From NCBI GenBank assembly GCA_016699715.1, contig CP065007.1, positions 2,856,001 through 2,920,000 of the forward strand: a stretch of 64,000 nt of DNA, in the 5' to 3' direction. Positions 10,175 through 19,500 of this stretch are shown in pieces. A model generated the notes under the pieces. The model was not told where the DNA came from. It searched no databases and was given only the letters and a program-made list of their open reading frames with translations. Position numbers and translations under genes: made by a program. The DNA is from Candidatus Competibacteraceae bacterium (GTDB taxonomy: Bacteria; Pseudomonadota; Gammaproteobacteria; Competibacterales; Competibacteraceae). Numbering within the stretch: the first letter of the stretch is position 1; every line of letters begins with the position of its first letter.

Positions 10175-10191
10175 TTGTCACATTATCACAA
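10175..10191 (-). promoter_or_regulatory. Candidate promoter/operator of the defence operon
   Basis: Read on the minus strand, TGTGATAAT forms an extended -10 element about 40 bases upstream of the ATG at 10143. It sits inside the near-palindrome TTGTGATAATGTGACAA. A larger CACATT/AATGTG inverted repeat overlaps it (10180-10197). No convincing -35 is visible. A repressor site overlapping the -10 would be a sensible control for a toxic defence operon, but this is inference. Confidence 0.35.
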
Positions 10192-10224
10192 AAATGTGGG
10201 TCTTTGGCGTACCGAAACATCGTC

Positions 10225-10383
10225 AGTAAAGCGCCCGAGATGTCCGTCGGCGGCGGCCTGGCCGGCATGGCGCTGGGTATCGCGGTGGGCAAACGCATCG
10301 CCGGCCCCACCCTGCAAAAGCTGTTCGCCGGCATGATCGTGGCGGTGGCGGTGTTTATGTTGGCAAAGCTGGTTGCTCACTGA
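10225..10383 (+). pseudogene. C-terminal remnant of a TauE/SafE-family permease
   Basis: The plus frame ending in TGA at 10381 reads MSVGGGLAGMALGIAVGKRI followed by AGPTLQKLFAGMIVAVAVFML. This is the typical last-two-helix signature of TauE/SafE sulfite/organosulfonate exporters (a glycine-rich helix with GKR, then the final helix). Upstream of about 10225 the frame loses permease character and runs into the antisense of the defence operon, so the first about 200 residues are missing. The remnant marks a junction where foreign DNA replaced the front of a host permease gene. Confidence 0.55.
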
Positions 10384-10699
10384 ATCGCGCGAATTGCCGT
10401 CGCGGATGTCGTCAGCGATTGCATCAGGTGCGAAACATCCATAATAAAAACAGCCCGGACACCAGGAGTAAAGAAACACGCCTCCCCGTTTGACCGCTTC
10501 CAAAAGTGACACCTCGCCGCGTCATTTACCGGTAACGCCAAAACTTCCGTCCCTGTGCGCGGAACACCGTTCATGGACGAGCGATATGGTTATGGCATCC
10601 GCTGCCGTGGAGATTCCATGACAGCGGAATCGTGCCGGGGAGTTGCTACAATTATTAACTCTTCCAAACCACTTTTCCCGCCGCCCGAGGACAGTCGCC
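10384..10699. other. Intergenic region before tal
   Basis: No convincing gene is visible. A TACAAT hexamer at 10647-10652 could be a -10 for the transaldolase gene, but no properly spaced -35 is seen. Confidence 0.4.
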
Positions 10700-11806
10700 A
10701 TGCCCGATGCCAACCCCTTGCGCCGGCTCAACGCCTCTGGCCAGAGCGTGTGGTACGACCACATCCAGCGCTCCATGCTGAGATCCGGCACGCTGGCGCG
10801 ACTGATTGCCGAGGACGACCTGCGCGGTCTCACCTCCAACCCGAGCATTTTCGAGAAAGCCATCGCCGGCAGCGGCGACTACGACGCCGCGCTGCGCCGG
10901 GAACTGCAACGCGATCCGCAACAATCCAGTCGCGAGTTGTTCTTCACCCTGGCCATCGACGACATCCGCGCCGCCGCCGCCGCGCTGCGCCCGACCTACG
11001 ACGCCACCGACGGCGTGGACGGCATGGTCAGCCTGGAGGTATCGCCGGATCTGGCCCACGACGTGGACGGCACGGTGCGGGAAGCGCGCGAACTGTTCGC
11101 CCGGCTGGATCTGCCGAACATCATGATCAAGGTGCCGGGGACCGTGCCCGGCCTGCACGCCATCGAACGGCTGATCGCCGAAGGGATCAACGTCAATGTC
11201 ACCCTGCTGTTTTCGGTGGAGCGCTACGTCTCGGTGGCCGAAGCCTACTTGCGCGGTCTGGAGCGCCGCCGCGCCCGTGGCTTGCCGCTGGACCGGATCG
11301 CCTCGGTGGCCAGCTTTTTCGTCAGCCGGCTCGATACCGCGCTCGACCCGATGCTGGCGCAACGGCGACCGGAATTGCAGGGCCGGATCGCCAACGCCAA
11401 CGCCAAGCTGGCCTATCAGGCATATCTGGAAATCTTCGGCGGCGCGCACTTCGCCGCCCTGCGCGTGGTTGGGGCTCGACCCCAACGCCTATTGTGGGCC
11501 AGTACCAGCACCAAGAACTCCAGCTATCCCGATCTGCTCTATGTGGATAAGCTGATTGGCCCGGACACCGTCAATACCCTGCCCCCCGCGACCTATGACG
11601 CCTTCCGCGACCACGGCACCGTTGCCCGAACCCTGGACCAGGACGTGGAAACCGCCTTGGCGCAACTGGCGCAATTGCCGGAACTGGGGATCGATTTGAG
11701 CGCTGTCACCGACCAGTTGGAAATCGAGGGAGTCAACGCCTTCATCCGCTCCTTCGAGACGCTGCTGGCGGCCATCACGGTCAAGACCAGCCCCCTGCTG
11801 GCCTGA
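10700..11806 (+). CDS. tal: Transaldolase
   Basis: 368 residues. Transaldolase moves a dihydroxyacetone unit between sugar phosphates in the non-oxidative pentose phosphate pathway (sedoheptulose-7-P plus glyceraldehyde-3-P to erythrose-4-P plus fructose-6-P), in the cytosol. Diagnostic stretches are LTSNPSIFEKAI near the N-terminus, the Schiff-base lysine region NIMIKVPGT, and GINVNVTLLFSVERY. The length matches the longer single-domain Tal group rather than the 316-residue TalB. I chose the ATG at 10700 because it has GAGG ten bases upstream and begins at the conserved N-terminus; an ATG at 10643 would only add unconserved residues. It is followed by apaG 34 bases downstream. Confidence 0.95.
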   Translation: MPDANPLRRLNASGQSVWYDHIQRSMLRSGTLARLIAEDDLRGLTSNPSIFEKAIAGSGDYDAALRRELQRDPQQSSRELFFTLAIDDIRAAAAALRPTYDATDGVDGMVSLEVSPDLAHDVDGTVREARELFARLDLPNIMIKVPGTVPGLHAIERLIAEGINVNVTLLFSVERYVSVAEAYLRGLERRRARGLPLDRIASVASFFVSRLDTALDPMLAQRRPELQGRIANANAKLAYQAYLEIFGGAHFAALRVVGARPQRLLWASTSTKNSSYPDLLYVDKLIGPDTVNTLPPATYDAFRDHGTVARTLDQDVETALAQLAQLPELGIDLSAVTDQLEIEGVNAFIRSFETLLAAITVKTSPLLA

Positions 11807-11840
11807 ACCTTTCTTTCCTACCCTCGGAGCAACGCCCGCC

Positions 11841-12224
11841 ATGGAGAAAAAATCCGATTACGCCATCCAGGTGGCCGCTCAGGCGTTTTATCTGGAAGAG
11901 CAGTCCAACCCCGAGCAGGATCGCTATGTCTTCGCCTACACCATCGTGATCCAAAATCAGGGCAACGTCCCCGCCCGCCTGCTCAGCCGGCACTGGATCA
12001 TCACCGACGCCAACGGCAAGATCGAAGAGGTGCGCGGCGAGGGCGTGGTTGGCGAGCAGCCCTACCTCCGCCCCGGCGAGGGCTTCCAATACACCAGCGG
12101 CGCCATCCTGGAGACCTCGGTCGGCAGCATGCAGGGCAGCTATCAGATGCTGGCCGACGACGGCATGACCTTCGACGCCGGCATTCCGGCCTTCGTACTG
12201 TCCATCCCGCGCACCTTGCACTGA
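11841..12224 (+). CDS. apaG: ApaG-domain protein
   Basis: 127 residues, the standard ApaG length. The protein is a single immunoglobulin-like beta fold. Family signatures are YVFAYTIVIQNQG, LLSRHWIITDANGK, VVGEQPYLRPGEGFQYTSG and the C-terminal GTMxG-like SMQGSYQM. ApaG was named from linkage to apaH and from a link to cobalt/magnesium sensitivity; the biochemical role is still uncertain. Here it is not next to apaH, which lies at 39 kb. A Shine-Dalgarno-like CGGAG stands upstream of the ATG, and the gene sits 12 bases before the methyltransferase start, so the two are probably cotranscribed. Confidence 0.93.
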   Translation: MEKKSDYAIQVAAQAFYLEEQSNPEQDRYVFAYTIVIQNQGNVPARLLSRHWIITDANGKIEEVRGEGVVGEQPYLRPGEGFQYTSGAILETSVGSMQGSYQMLADDGMTFDAGIPAFVLSIPRTLH

Positions 12225-12236
12225 GGGGACCCGTCG

Positions 12237-12845
12237 GTGGCGCTGCGCTACAGCTATACCCTGATCGCCCCGATTTACGACACCTTCGTGGCGCCGTTCA
12301 CCGCGGCGGCGCGGCGACATGGGCTGGCGCTGTTGCCCGATGGACCCCATGCCGAGGTGCTGCTGGTCGGCGTCGGCAGCGGGCTGGATCTGCCGCTGCT
12401 GCCGCGCGGGCCGCGCTACACCGGTCTGGATCTGACTCCAGCGATGTTGGCGCGCGCCCAACGCAAAGCCACCGCCCTGAAGCTGGAGATTCAACTCGAC
12501 GTGGGCGATGCCCGCTGCTTGCCGTATGGCGATGCCATGTTCGATGTGGTGGTACTGCATCTGATTCTGGCGGTGACGCCGCATCCGGAACGGGTGTTGA
12601 CCGAAGCGGCGCGAGTCTTGCGGCACGGCGGCCGGGTGCTGATCCTCGACAAGTTCCTGCGGCTGGGACAAAAAGCGCCGATGCGGCGGCTGATCAGCCC
12701 GTTGCTGGGCCTGCTGGCCACCCGCACCAACGTGGTGTTCGAGACGGTGCTGGCGCAAACGCCAGACCTGGAAGTGCTGTCCGATCAGCCGACGCTGGCC
12801 AACGGCTGGTTCCGACGGATCGTGCTGCGCAAGACGGGATTCTGA
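12237..12845 (+). CDS. Class I SAM-dependent methyltransferase
   Basis: 202 residues. The SAM-binding Rossmann motif VLLVGVGSGLDLPLL (motif I) is followed by YTGLDLTPAMLARAQRKA and, after DVGDARCLPYGDAMFDVVV, by LRHGGRVLILDKF (post-motifs II and III). This is the UbiE/Methyltransf_11 type of small-molecule methyltransferase. The substrate cannot be told. Translation is taken from the GTG at 12237, preceded by GAGGGGA at about 12223, with conserved RYSYTLIAPIYD right after it. It follows apaG by 12 bases. Confidence 0.88.
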   Translation: MALRYSYTLIAPIYDTFVAPFTAAARRHGLALLPDGPHAEVLLVGVGSGLDLPLLPRGPRYTGLDLTPAMLARAQRKATALKLEIQLDVGDARCLPYGDAMFDVVVLHLILAVTPHPERVLTEAARVLRHGGRVLILDKFLRLGQKAPMRRLISPLLGLLATRTNVVFETVLAQTPDLEVLSDQPTLANGWFRRIVLRKTGF

Positions 12846-12941
12846 GGCAAGGACCCCCTCCTACGCCGGCACCCGCCTTGATAATCCCTTCCGCGCCCGC
12901 ATCTAAAGGCTCAATCCCCTTTAGCCGCGTGTACAAAGATC

Positions 12942-15371
12942 ATGACCGACCACGAAACCATCGAAGCCGAAGTCGTGCGCGAGAATGACGATCCGGGCGA
13001 GAACAGCGCCAACGGCACCATCGTCGCCGCCGCCGATATTCTTCCTTCCACGCTGTACCTGCTGCCGCTGTCGGAACGGCCGTTTTTCCCGGCCCAGGCA
13101 TTGCCGTTGCTGCTCAACGAAGATCCCTGGCTGGCCACCGTCGAGGCCGCCGCCAACCGCGAGCAGCGCGTCATCGGTCTGATCCTGGTCAAGCCCGACA
13201 GCGCGGAAAAAGCGCATGGCCCGGAGGATTTCCACCCGGTCGGCACGGTCGCCCGCATGCACCAACTGACCCGCAACGAGGGCCGTTTGCAGTTCATCGC
13301 CCAGGGATTGAAACGGTTCCGCATCGACAAATGGCTATCCAGCGAACCGCCCTATCATGTGCATGTCGAGTACCTGAACGAGGAAGACGGCGCCGGCGTC
13401 GAGGAATTGCGGGCCTATTCGTTGGCGGTGATCAACACCCTCAAGGAGCTGATCCCGCTCAACCCGCTGTATTCCGAGGAACTGAAATTCTTCCTCAACC
13501 GCTTCAACACCCACGATCCGTCGCCGCTGGCCGATTTCGCCGCCAGCCTGACCACGGCGAGCAAGGACGAGTTGCAGGACATCCTGGCCACCGCGCCGGT
13601 GCTGGAGCGGCTGAAGAAAGTCATCGTGCTGATCAGGAAGGAACTGGAAGTCGCCAAGCTCCAGACCCGCATCCGCAAGCAGGTCGAGGAGAAGATGAGC
13701 GAGCATCAGCGCAAGTTTTTCCTGCGCGAGCAGCTCAAGGCCATCCAGCAGGAACTCGGCATCGCCAAGGACGACCGCACCGCCGACGTGGACCGCTTCC
13801 GCGAGCGGCTGGAAACCCGGCAGGTGCCGGAAGCGGCGCTGAAGCGGATCGAGGAAGAACTGGACAAACTGTCGATCCTGGAAACCGGCTCGCCCGAGTA
13901 TGCCGTCACCCGCAATTATCTGGACGTCATCACCGACCTGCCGTGGGGCGTGCATTCCACCGACAATCTCGACCTCAAGCACGCCCGCGAGGTGCTGGAC
14001 CGCGATCACGACGGACTGGCCGACGTCAAGGACCGCATCGTCGAGTTCCTGGCGGTGGGCGCGCTAAAGGGTCAGGTCGGCGGTTCGATCATCCTGCTGG
14101 TCGGTCCGCCGGGGGTCGGCAAAACCTCGATCGGCCGCTCGGTGGCCGCCGCGCTGGATCGCCAGTTCTACCGGCTCAGCCTGGGCGGGATGCGCGACGA
14201 GGCCGAGATCAAGGGCCACCGCCGTACCTACATCGGCGCCTTGCCGGGCAAGTTCATCCAGGCCATCCGCGACGCCAAGACCGCCAACCCGGTGATCATG
14301 CTGGACGAGATCGACAAGATCGGCGCCTCGTACCACGGCGATCCGGCTTCGGCGCTGCTGGAAGCGCTCGATCCCGAGCAGAACACCGAGTTTCTGGATC
14401 ATTACCTGGACGTGCGTTTCGATCTCTCCAAGGTGTTGTTCATCTGCACGGCCAACCAACTCGACACCATTCCGGCGCCGCTGCTCGACCGCATGGAGAC
14501 CATCCGCCTGTCCGGCTACATCACCGCCGAAAAGCTGCAAATCGCCCGCAACCACCTGTGGCCGAAGCTGCTGGAGCGCAGCGGCCTGGAACGGGATCGC
14601 ATCCAGGTCGAGGACGACGCGCTGACCCAGATCATCGAGGGTTACGCCCGCGAGGCCGGGGTGCGCAATCTGGAAAAGCAGCTGGGTCGAATCGTGCGCA
14701 AGAGCGCGGTGAAGATCGTCGAGGGAGAGGCCGAAGGACCGATCGAGGTGGACGAATCCGATCTGGATCGCTATCTGGGCAAGCCGCCGTTCCGGCAGGA
14801 AACGCGGATGACCGGCGTGGGCGTGGTCACCGGACTGGCCTGGACCGCGCTGGGCGGCGCGACCCTCAGCGTCGAGGCCAGCCTGGTCCATACCAAAAAC
14901 CGGGGTTTCAAGCTGACCGGCCGGCTGGGCGAAGTGATGCAGGAATCGGCCAATATCGCCTACAGTTACGTCAGTGCCCATCTGGAGGACTATCAGGCCG
15001 ATCCCCGCTTTTTCGACGAGGCCTTCGTGCACCTGCACGTACCGGAAGGCGCCACGCCCAAGGACGGTCCCAGCGCCGGCATCACCATGGCCACCGCCCT
15101 GCTGTCGCTGGCGCGCGGCCAGCAGCCCATCCGGCCGCTGGCAATGACCGGCGAACTGACCCTGACCGGGTTGGTGTTGCCGGTGGGCGGTATCCGCGAG
15201 AAAGTCATCGCCGCTCGCCGGGTGGGCCTGTTCGAGATTATCCTGCCGGAAGGCAACCGTGGCGACGCCGAGGAATTGCCGGACCACATCCAGGAAGGAT
15301 TGACCCTGCACTTCGTGGAGCGCTTGCGGCAGGTGGTGGATTTGGTGTTCGCGCCGCGGCCCGCAACCTGA
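12942..15371 (+). CDS. lon: ATP-dependent Lon protease
   Basis: 809 residues, normal length for LonA. Domain order: N-terminal substrate-recognition domain (about 30-230), coiled coil with EKMSEHQRKFFLREQLKAIQ, AAA+ module with Walker A GPPGVGKTS near 389-397 and Walker B VIMLDEIDK, and a serine protease domain. The Ser-Lys dyad is intact: Ser711 in PKDGPSAGIT and Lys754 in GIREKVIAA, with the 43-residue spacing of E. coli Lon. It degrades misfolded and regulatory proteins in the cytosol. The ATG at 12942 starts a short acidic tail before the conserved YLLPLSERPFFP. The gene stands apart from clpX, its usual neighbour. Confidence 0.97.
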   Translation: MTDHETIEAEVVRENDDPGENSANGTIVAAADILPSTLYLLPLSERPFFPAQALPLLLNEDPWLATVEAAANREQRVIGLILVKPDSAEKAHGPEDFHPVGTVARMHQLTRNEGRLQFIAQGLKRFRIDKWLSSEPPYHVHVEYLNEEDGAGVEELRAYSLAVINTLKELIPLNPLYSEELKFFLNRFNTHDPSPLADFAASLTTASKDELQDILATAPVLERLKKVIVLIRKELEVAKLQTRIRKQVEEKMSEHQRKFFLREQLKAIQQELGIAKDDRTADVDRFRERLETRQVPEAALKRIEEELDKLSILETGSPEYAVTRNYLDVITDLPWGVHSTDNLDLKHAREVLDRDHDGLADVKDRIVEFLAVGALKGQVGGSIILLVGPPGVGKTSIGRSVAAALDRQFYRLSLGGMRDEAEIKGHRRTYIGALPGKFIQAIRDAKTANPVIMLDEIDKIGASYHGDPASALLEALDPEQNTEFLDHYLDVRFDLSKVLFICTANQLDTIPAPLLDRMETIRLSGYITAEKLQIARNHLWPKLLERSGLERDRIQVEDDALTQIIEGYAREAGVRNLEKQLGRIVRKSAVKIVEGEAEGPIEVDESDLDRYLGKPPFRQETRMTGVGVVTGLAWTALGGATLSVEASLVHTKNRGFKLTGRLGEVMQESANIAYSYVSAHLEDYQADPRFFDEAFVHLHVPEGATPKDGPSAGITMATALLSLARGQQPIRPLAMTGELTLTGLVLPVGGIREKVIAARRVGLFEIILPEGNRGDAEELPDHIQEGLTLHFVERLRQVVDLVFAPRPAT

Positions 15372-15381
15372 GAGGTTTATC

Positions 15382-16143
15382 GTGACGATTCGCGACCGTT
15401 CCCGTGTCCTGCTGCCGCTGCTGTGCCTGCTGGCGCTGCCGCACTCGCCCGTTTGGGCCGCCTGCGACGACCCGCCCGGTCGGCGGGTCAACTGGCTGTA
15501 TTGCGACAAACAGGGCGCGGACCTAACGGGCGCGGACCTGCGCGGGGCGGTGTTGACCCGGAGCAATCTGGCCAACGCCAAGCTGTCCGGTGCGCGGCTC
15601 AGCGGGGCGGATCTGGGCCGGGCGATACTCAGCAACGCGGATTTTAGCGGGGCGGCGCTGCGAGGCGCGCGACTGGTGTCGGCGCAACTGGACCAGGCCG
15701 TGCTCGTCGGCGCCAACATGAGCGGCGCGCGGCTGGATCGGGCGGTACTGACCGGAGCCAATCTGAGCCAGGCCGACCTGAGCGAAGCGGGGCTGTATCA
15801 GGCCGACCTGAGCGGGGCTAATCTGACGGAGGCCAACTTGAGCAAGGCCACGTTGACACAGGCGGATTTGAGCGATGCCCAGCTGACGAATGCAGTGCTG
15901 GTGGATGCGGTGCTGAGCCGGGCGGTGCTGGAGAATACAGTGCTGTCCGGCGCCAAGCTCCAAGGCGCCAAGCTGGATGGGGCGAACCTGCTGGATGCTG
16001 ACTTTACCGGCGCCGATCTGGGCACGGCAACGCTGGCCGATGCCCGCATCGACGGCGCCCGCTTCACCGACGCCAAGCTGGACAGCACGATCTGGGTGGA
16101 CCGGCGGCGCTGTCGGCCGGGTTCGGTGGGCGAGTGTCGGTGA
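15382..16143 (+). CDS. Secreted pentapeptide-repeat protein
   Basis: 253 residues from a GTG at 15382 with GAGAGG seven bases upstream. The first 27 residues are a classical signal peptide ending PVWAA. Nearly all the rest is tandem A(D/N)LSG/LxxA pentapeptides, about 35 units, which fold into a right-handed quadrilateral beta helix. The C-terminus has a cysteine-containing tail (RRRCRPGSVGECR) that could form a disulphide with the early CDDP cysteine. Periplasmic pentapeptide proteins have no single known function; a DNA-gyrase mimic role, known for some family members, is unlikely for an exported protein. It lies 10 bases after lon and may be cotranscribed with it. Confidence 0.85.
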   Translation: MTIRDRSRVLLPLLCLLALPHSPVWAACDDPPGRRVNWLYCDKQGADLTGADLRGAVLTRSNLANAKLSGARLSGADLGRAILSNADFSGAALRGARLVSAQLDQAVLVGANMSGARLDRAVLTGANLSQADLSEAGLYQADLSGANLTEANLSKATLTQADLSDAQLTNAVLVDAVLSRAVLENTVLSGAKLQGAKLDGANLLDADFTGADLGTATLADARIDGARFTDAKLDSTIWVDRRRCRPGSVGECR

Positions 16144-16551
16144 ACGGCGGCCAGTTCAAACGCAAGGTCCGTCGGCAATGACGGACAGCAACGGAATCAA
16201 GCACTGGGCATCCCGCGTTTTGGGCGACGGAAACAGCCGTTGGCCCCTTCCAGCACCGCAAGCCCTTCGTCCATAACCGCTTTTCGCGAAATTCCTTCGT
16301 GTACACCCATTGAGGCAAGCACTACATGGTTCGCCTCTATAGCAATTCCAGCCCGGTTGTGGAATCTCCCCTCCTTGGCTAAGGAGGGGTAGCGCGTAGC
16401 GCCGGGGTGGTTCGAAGCGGCCATTCCACAAGCCAGGCAGGAGTGCCATATCTTCAATTCCATGAGTCGATGAGCGGGATGTTGCTCTACTCTTTTCAGC
16501 CTATCCCAATCGAGAAACAGTATCACCTCCACCGCTCATCGACTATTGAAG
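16144..16551. other. Intergenic region between convergent genes, with a mobile palindromic repeat
   Basis: About 400 bases between the pentapeptide gene (plus) and the GGDEF-EAL gene (minus). Apart from the repeat at 16363-16415 I see no convincing gene; short frames here lack ribosome sites and recognisable motifs. Confidence 0.5.
16363..16415. repeat. REP-like palindromic element
   Basis: The core CCCCTCCTTGGCTAAGGAGG is an almost perfect hairpin, followed by GGGGTAGCGCGTAGCGCCGG and GGTGGTT. This palindrome plus G-rich GGGGTGGTT tail is a layout widespread in proteobacterial intergenic repeats. Related hairpin/GGGGTGAGGG copies occur at 44340 and 47635. Confidence 0.6.
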
Positions 16552-19500
16552 TCACCATGTCACACCCTGCGCGATGAGACGCTCGAGTTCCCGCGGCTCG
16601 ATCGGCTTCGAAAACAAGTAGCCTTGCCCCAGCTCGCAGCCCATCTCCCGCAGCCGGTTCAATTGCTCGACGTGCTCGATTCCCTCGGCGACGGCGCGCA
16701 ATTTCAGGATAGCCGCCAAGTCGATCAGGGTCGAGGTGAGAGCCAGGCCCTGGCCTTCATCGTTGATGCCGTCGACGAACGACTTATCGATTTTCAGGAT
16801 ATCCACCGGGAAGCGGCGAATGTAGTTGAGGGACGAATAGCCGGTGCCGAAGTCGTCGATCGCAAGCTGCACGCCCAGCGCCTTCAATTCGTGCAAGCGC
16901 GCGATCGATGCGTCCATGTCTCGCATCATCACGGTCTCGGTGATCTCGAGGATGAGCGCCGACGGTTCGAAACCCGTCTCGTCCAGTACCCCCCGCATGG
17001 TTTCGAGCAGTGTGGGATCTTGCAGTTGCCGTGCCGATAGATTCACCGCCATGTGCAACGACCGCGTGGTGCCATGGCGGAGTTCCACGGCGTACCGGCA
17101 CGCTTCCCGCAACACCCACTGCCCGATCTGGATGATTTGCCCGGTCTCCTCGGCCAGCGGCACGAATTCGAGCGGCGAGACCATCCCGCGCGCGGGGTGT
17201 CGCCAGCGCAGCAGGGCCTCGACGCCCATGATCGCGCCCGTCCGCAGGTCCACCACCGGCTGGTACACGAGGGCGAACTCACCGTGCTCGAGCGCGACCT
17301 GGAGGTCGGCCTTGAGTTCGAGCCGCATGATCAAGATATCGTGCATCGCCGGTTCATAGATTTGGTACCGGCCCTTGCCCCGATCCTTCGCGACGTACAT
17401 GGCGACATCGGCGTTGCGCAGGAGAGTATCGACATCGACATCGACATCGACGTCGCTCTCCACGTCCAAGACCACGATGCCGATGCTCGCATACACCAAT
17501 ATGTCCTTCCCTTGCACTGGGAGCGGTTCCTTCAGTACCCGCAACAGCCGCTCCGCCACATTACCCGGCTGCACGCCCCGGTCGCCGCCCTCGATCAGCA
17601 CCGCGAACTCGTCGCCCCCAAAGCGCGCGGCCGTATCCGCGGCTCGAAGCGAGTCGCGCAAGCGCTGCCCGACTTCGCGCAGCACCTGGTCGCCAGCCGC
17701 GTGCCCCAGGGAATCGTTGATCGTCTTGAAGTCGTCGAGGTCTATGAACAGCACGGCGATCGGCTGACCGTCGCGCTTCCCGCGATCGAGGGCGTGTTGG
17801 AGGTGGTTACGGAACAGGGCACGGTTCGGCAATCCGGTCACCGAGTCGTAGAAAGCCTGGTATGAGAGCTGGCTTTCGAATGCCTTGCGTTCGCTGATGT
17901 CACGCATGTTTAGAACGATGCCTCGAACATTCGGGTCCTCCATCAGGTTCGTGCGCAGCGCTTCGACAAAGCGCTGGCTCCCGTCGCGGTGCAGGACGCG
18001 AAACTCGACCAGGGTGAGCTGTTCGCGATCCAGTGCCGAGCACAGGACGTCCAGCACGCGCGGCTGGTCCGCCAGCGCGACTAGATCGACGAGGCGCTTG
18101 CTCTCGAGTTCGGCGCTGCTGTAACCCAGGATCTTCTCCATCGAGGGCGTGGCGTACCGAATCGAAGTGTCGGCCTCGAGCACGCAGACGATATCCGACG
18201 AGTTCTTGACGAGCGAGGCGAATCGGGCCTCGCCGCGTTGTTCGAGCAGTTTCTCGGTGAGTTGCGCGCTTTCGAGCGCGAGGGCGACTTGGGAGGACAG
18301 CGCGACGAGCGCGTCACCCAAACCGTGCGGCACATCGAACCCGGTCGCCACCAGCATCAGCTCCCGCGGTTTCTCGCCGAGCGAGAGTGCGGTGATGAAT
18401 AGGACGCTCTGATGCGCGCTCAGTCCGAGAACCTCGCGCAGCCGCGTGTTGGCGAGTGGAATGTGGCACGGCTCGCCTTTCAGCAGGCGCTCGCACCCCC
18501 CCAGGGTGCGGGGCGAGAACGAGCCCCCCACACCGCCCCCCATAATAACCTTGTACCGAATGGGGTCGTTAGGGTCGCATTCGCACACCCGCACCGTCGC
18601 ATCGCCGCCAGCCAGCGATTGCACCGCCGTGATCGCCGCGGCGCGGATGCTGTCGCGGCTCGTCGCGGTGACGAGCGTGGCGCCGGCCTCTCGCAGCGTG
18701 CGCTCGCGGACCGCGTCCTGCTCCCGGAGGTGGATCAGCCCGGCCATGCGCAACATGACCAGCACGAACAGCGCGAACGTGGCGCCGATCAGCACCACGT
18801 CGTCGTTGATCTCGTGCGCGAGCATGTGCTGGGCAATCCGCAGGAACGTGGGCAGCAGGGCGATCATGCCGAGCAGCGCGAGGCGTCTCCGACCGATGCG
18901 ATCGTCCTGTTCGATGGCGCGCTCGGTCAGCGACCCCATCGAGGGGTGCAGCGCGGCCATCCCAAATCCTGCGTAAAAGGCGATCCAGCCGAGTTCGAGA
19001 TAGCCACTGCCGGGTATGTAGGGCTCGTGCAGCAGCGACCAGCCGTAGAGCGAGTCGGTCACAAACAGCGCGCACGCCGCGCCGAGCATCAGGAAGAGCG
19101 ACGGCGAGCGCCGCCCGGCTCCAAGCGTCAGACGGGCCGCGACCGTGATGACGAGCAAATCCACGATTGGATAACTGACCGATGTCAGCTTCGTCAGCAA
19201 CTCCGACTGGCTTGCCCGCCAATTCGGTTCGATCAGGAATACCCACGATACGGTACTGAAGCTGACCGCGACCATCAATGAGTCGAGAACGCTCGCCCAG
19301 TCCCGGCCAGGCGTGCGGTAATGCACCATCAGCAGGAGGGCGAGCGCCAGGCAGGGATAGACCGCCAGATACAGCGCATCGGCAATCGACGGGTAGGGGA
19401 GCGCGATTCCAAAGAAGCTGTCGTAGTTGTAGGCAACGACGTCGCCCGCGATGAACAGCGCCAACCCCAGCGCGAGGAGATGCCACGGAGCCCGGTGTCG

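Noticed and set aside
13331..15385. 684-residue frame inside lon on the same strand
   Set aside because: A shifted frame of lon, rich in Arg/Gly from GC codons and lacking any domain.
15500..16080. Periodic repeat that could suggest a CRISPR-like array
   Set aside because: The 15-base period is the codon pattern of pentapeptide repeats in an open frame; there are no spacers.
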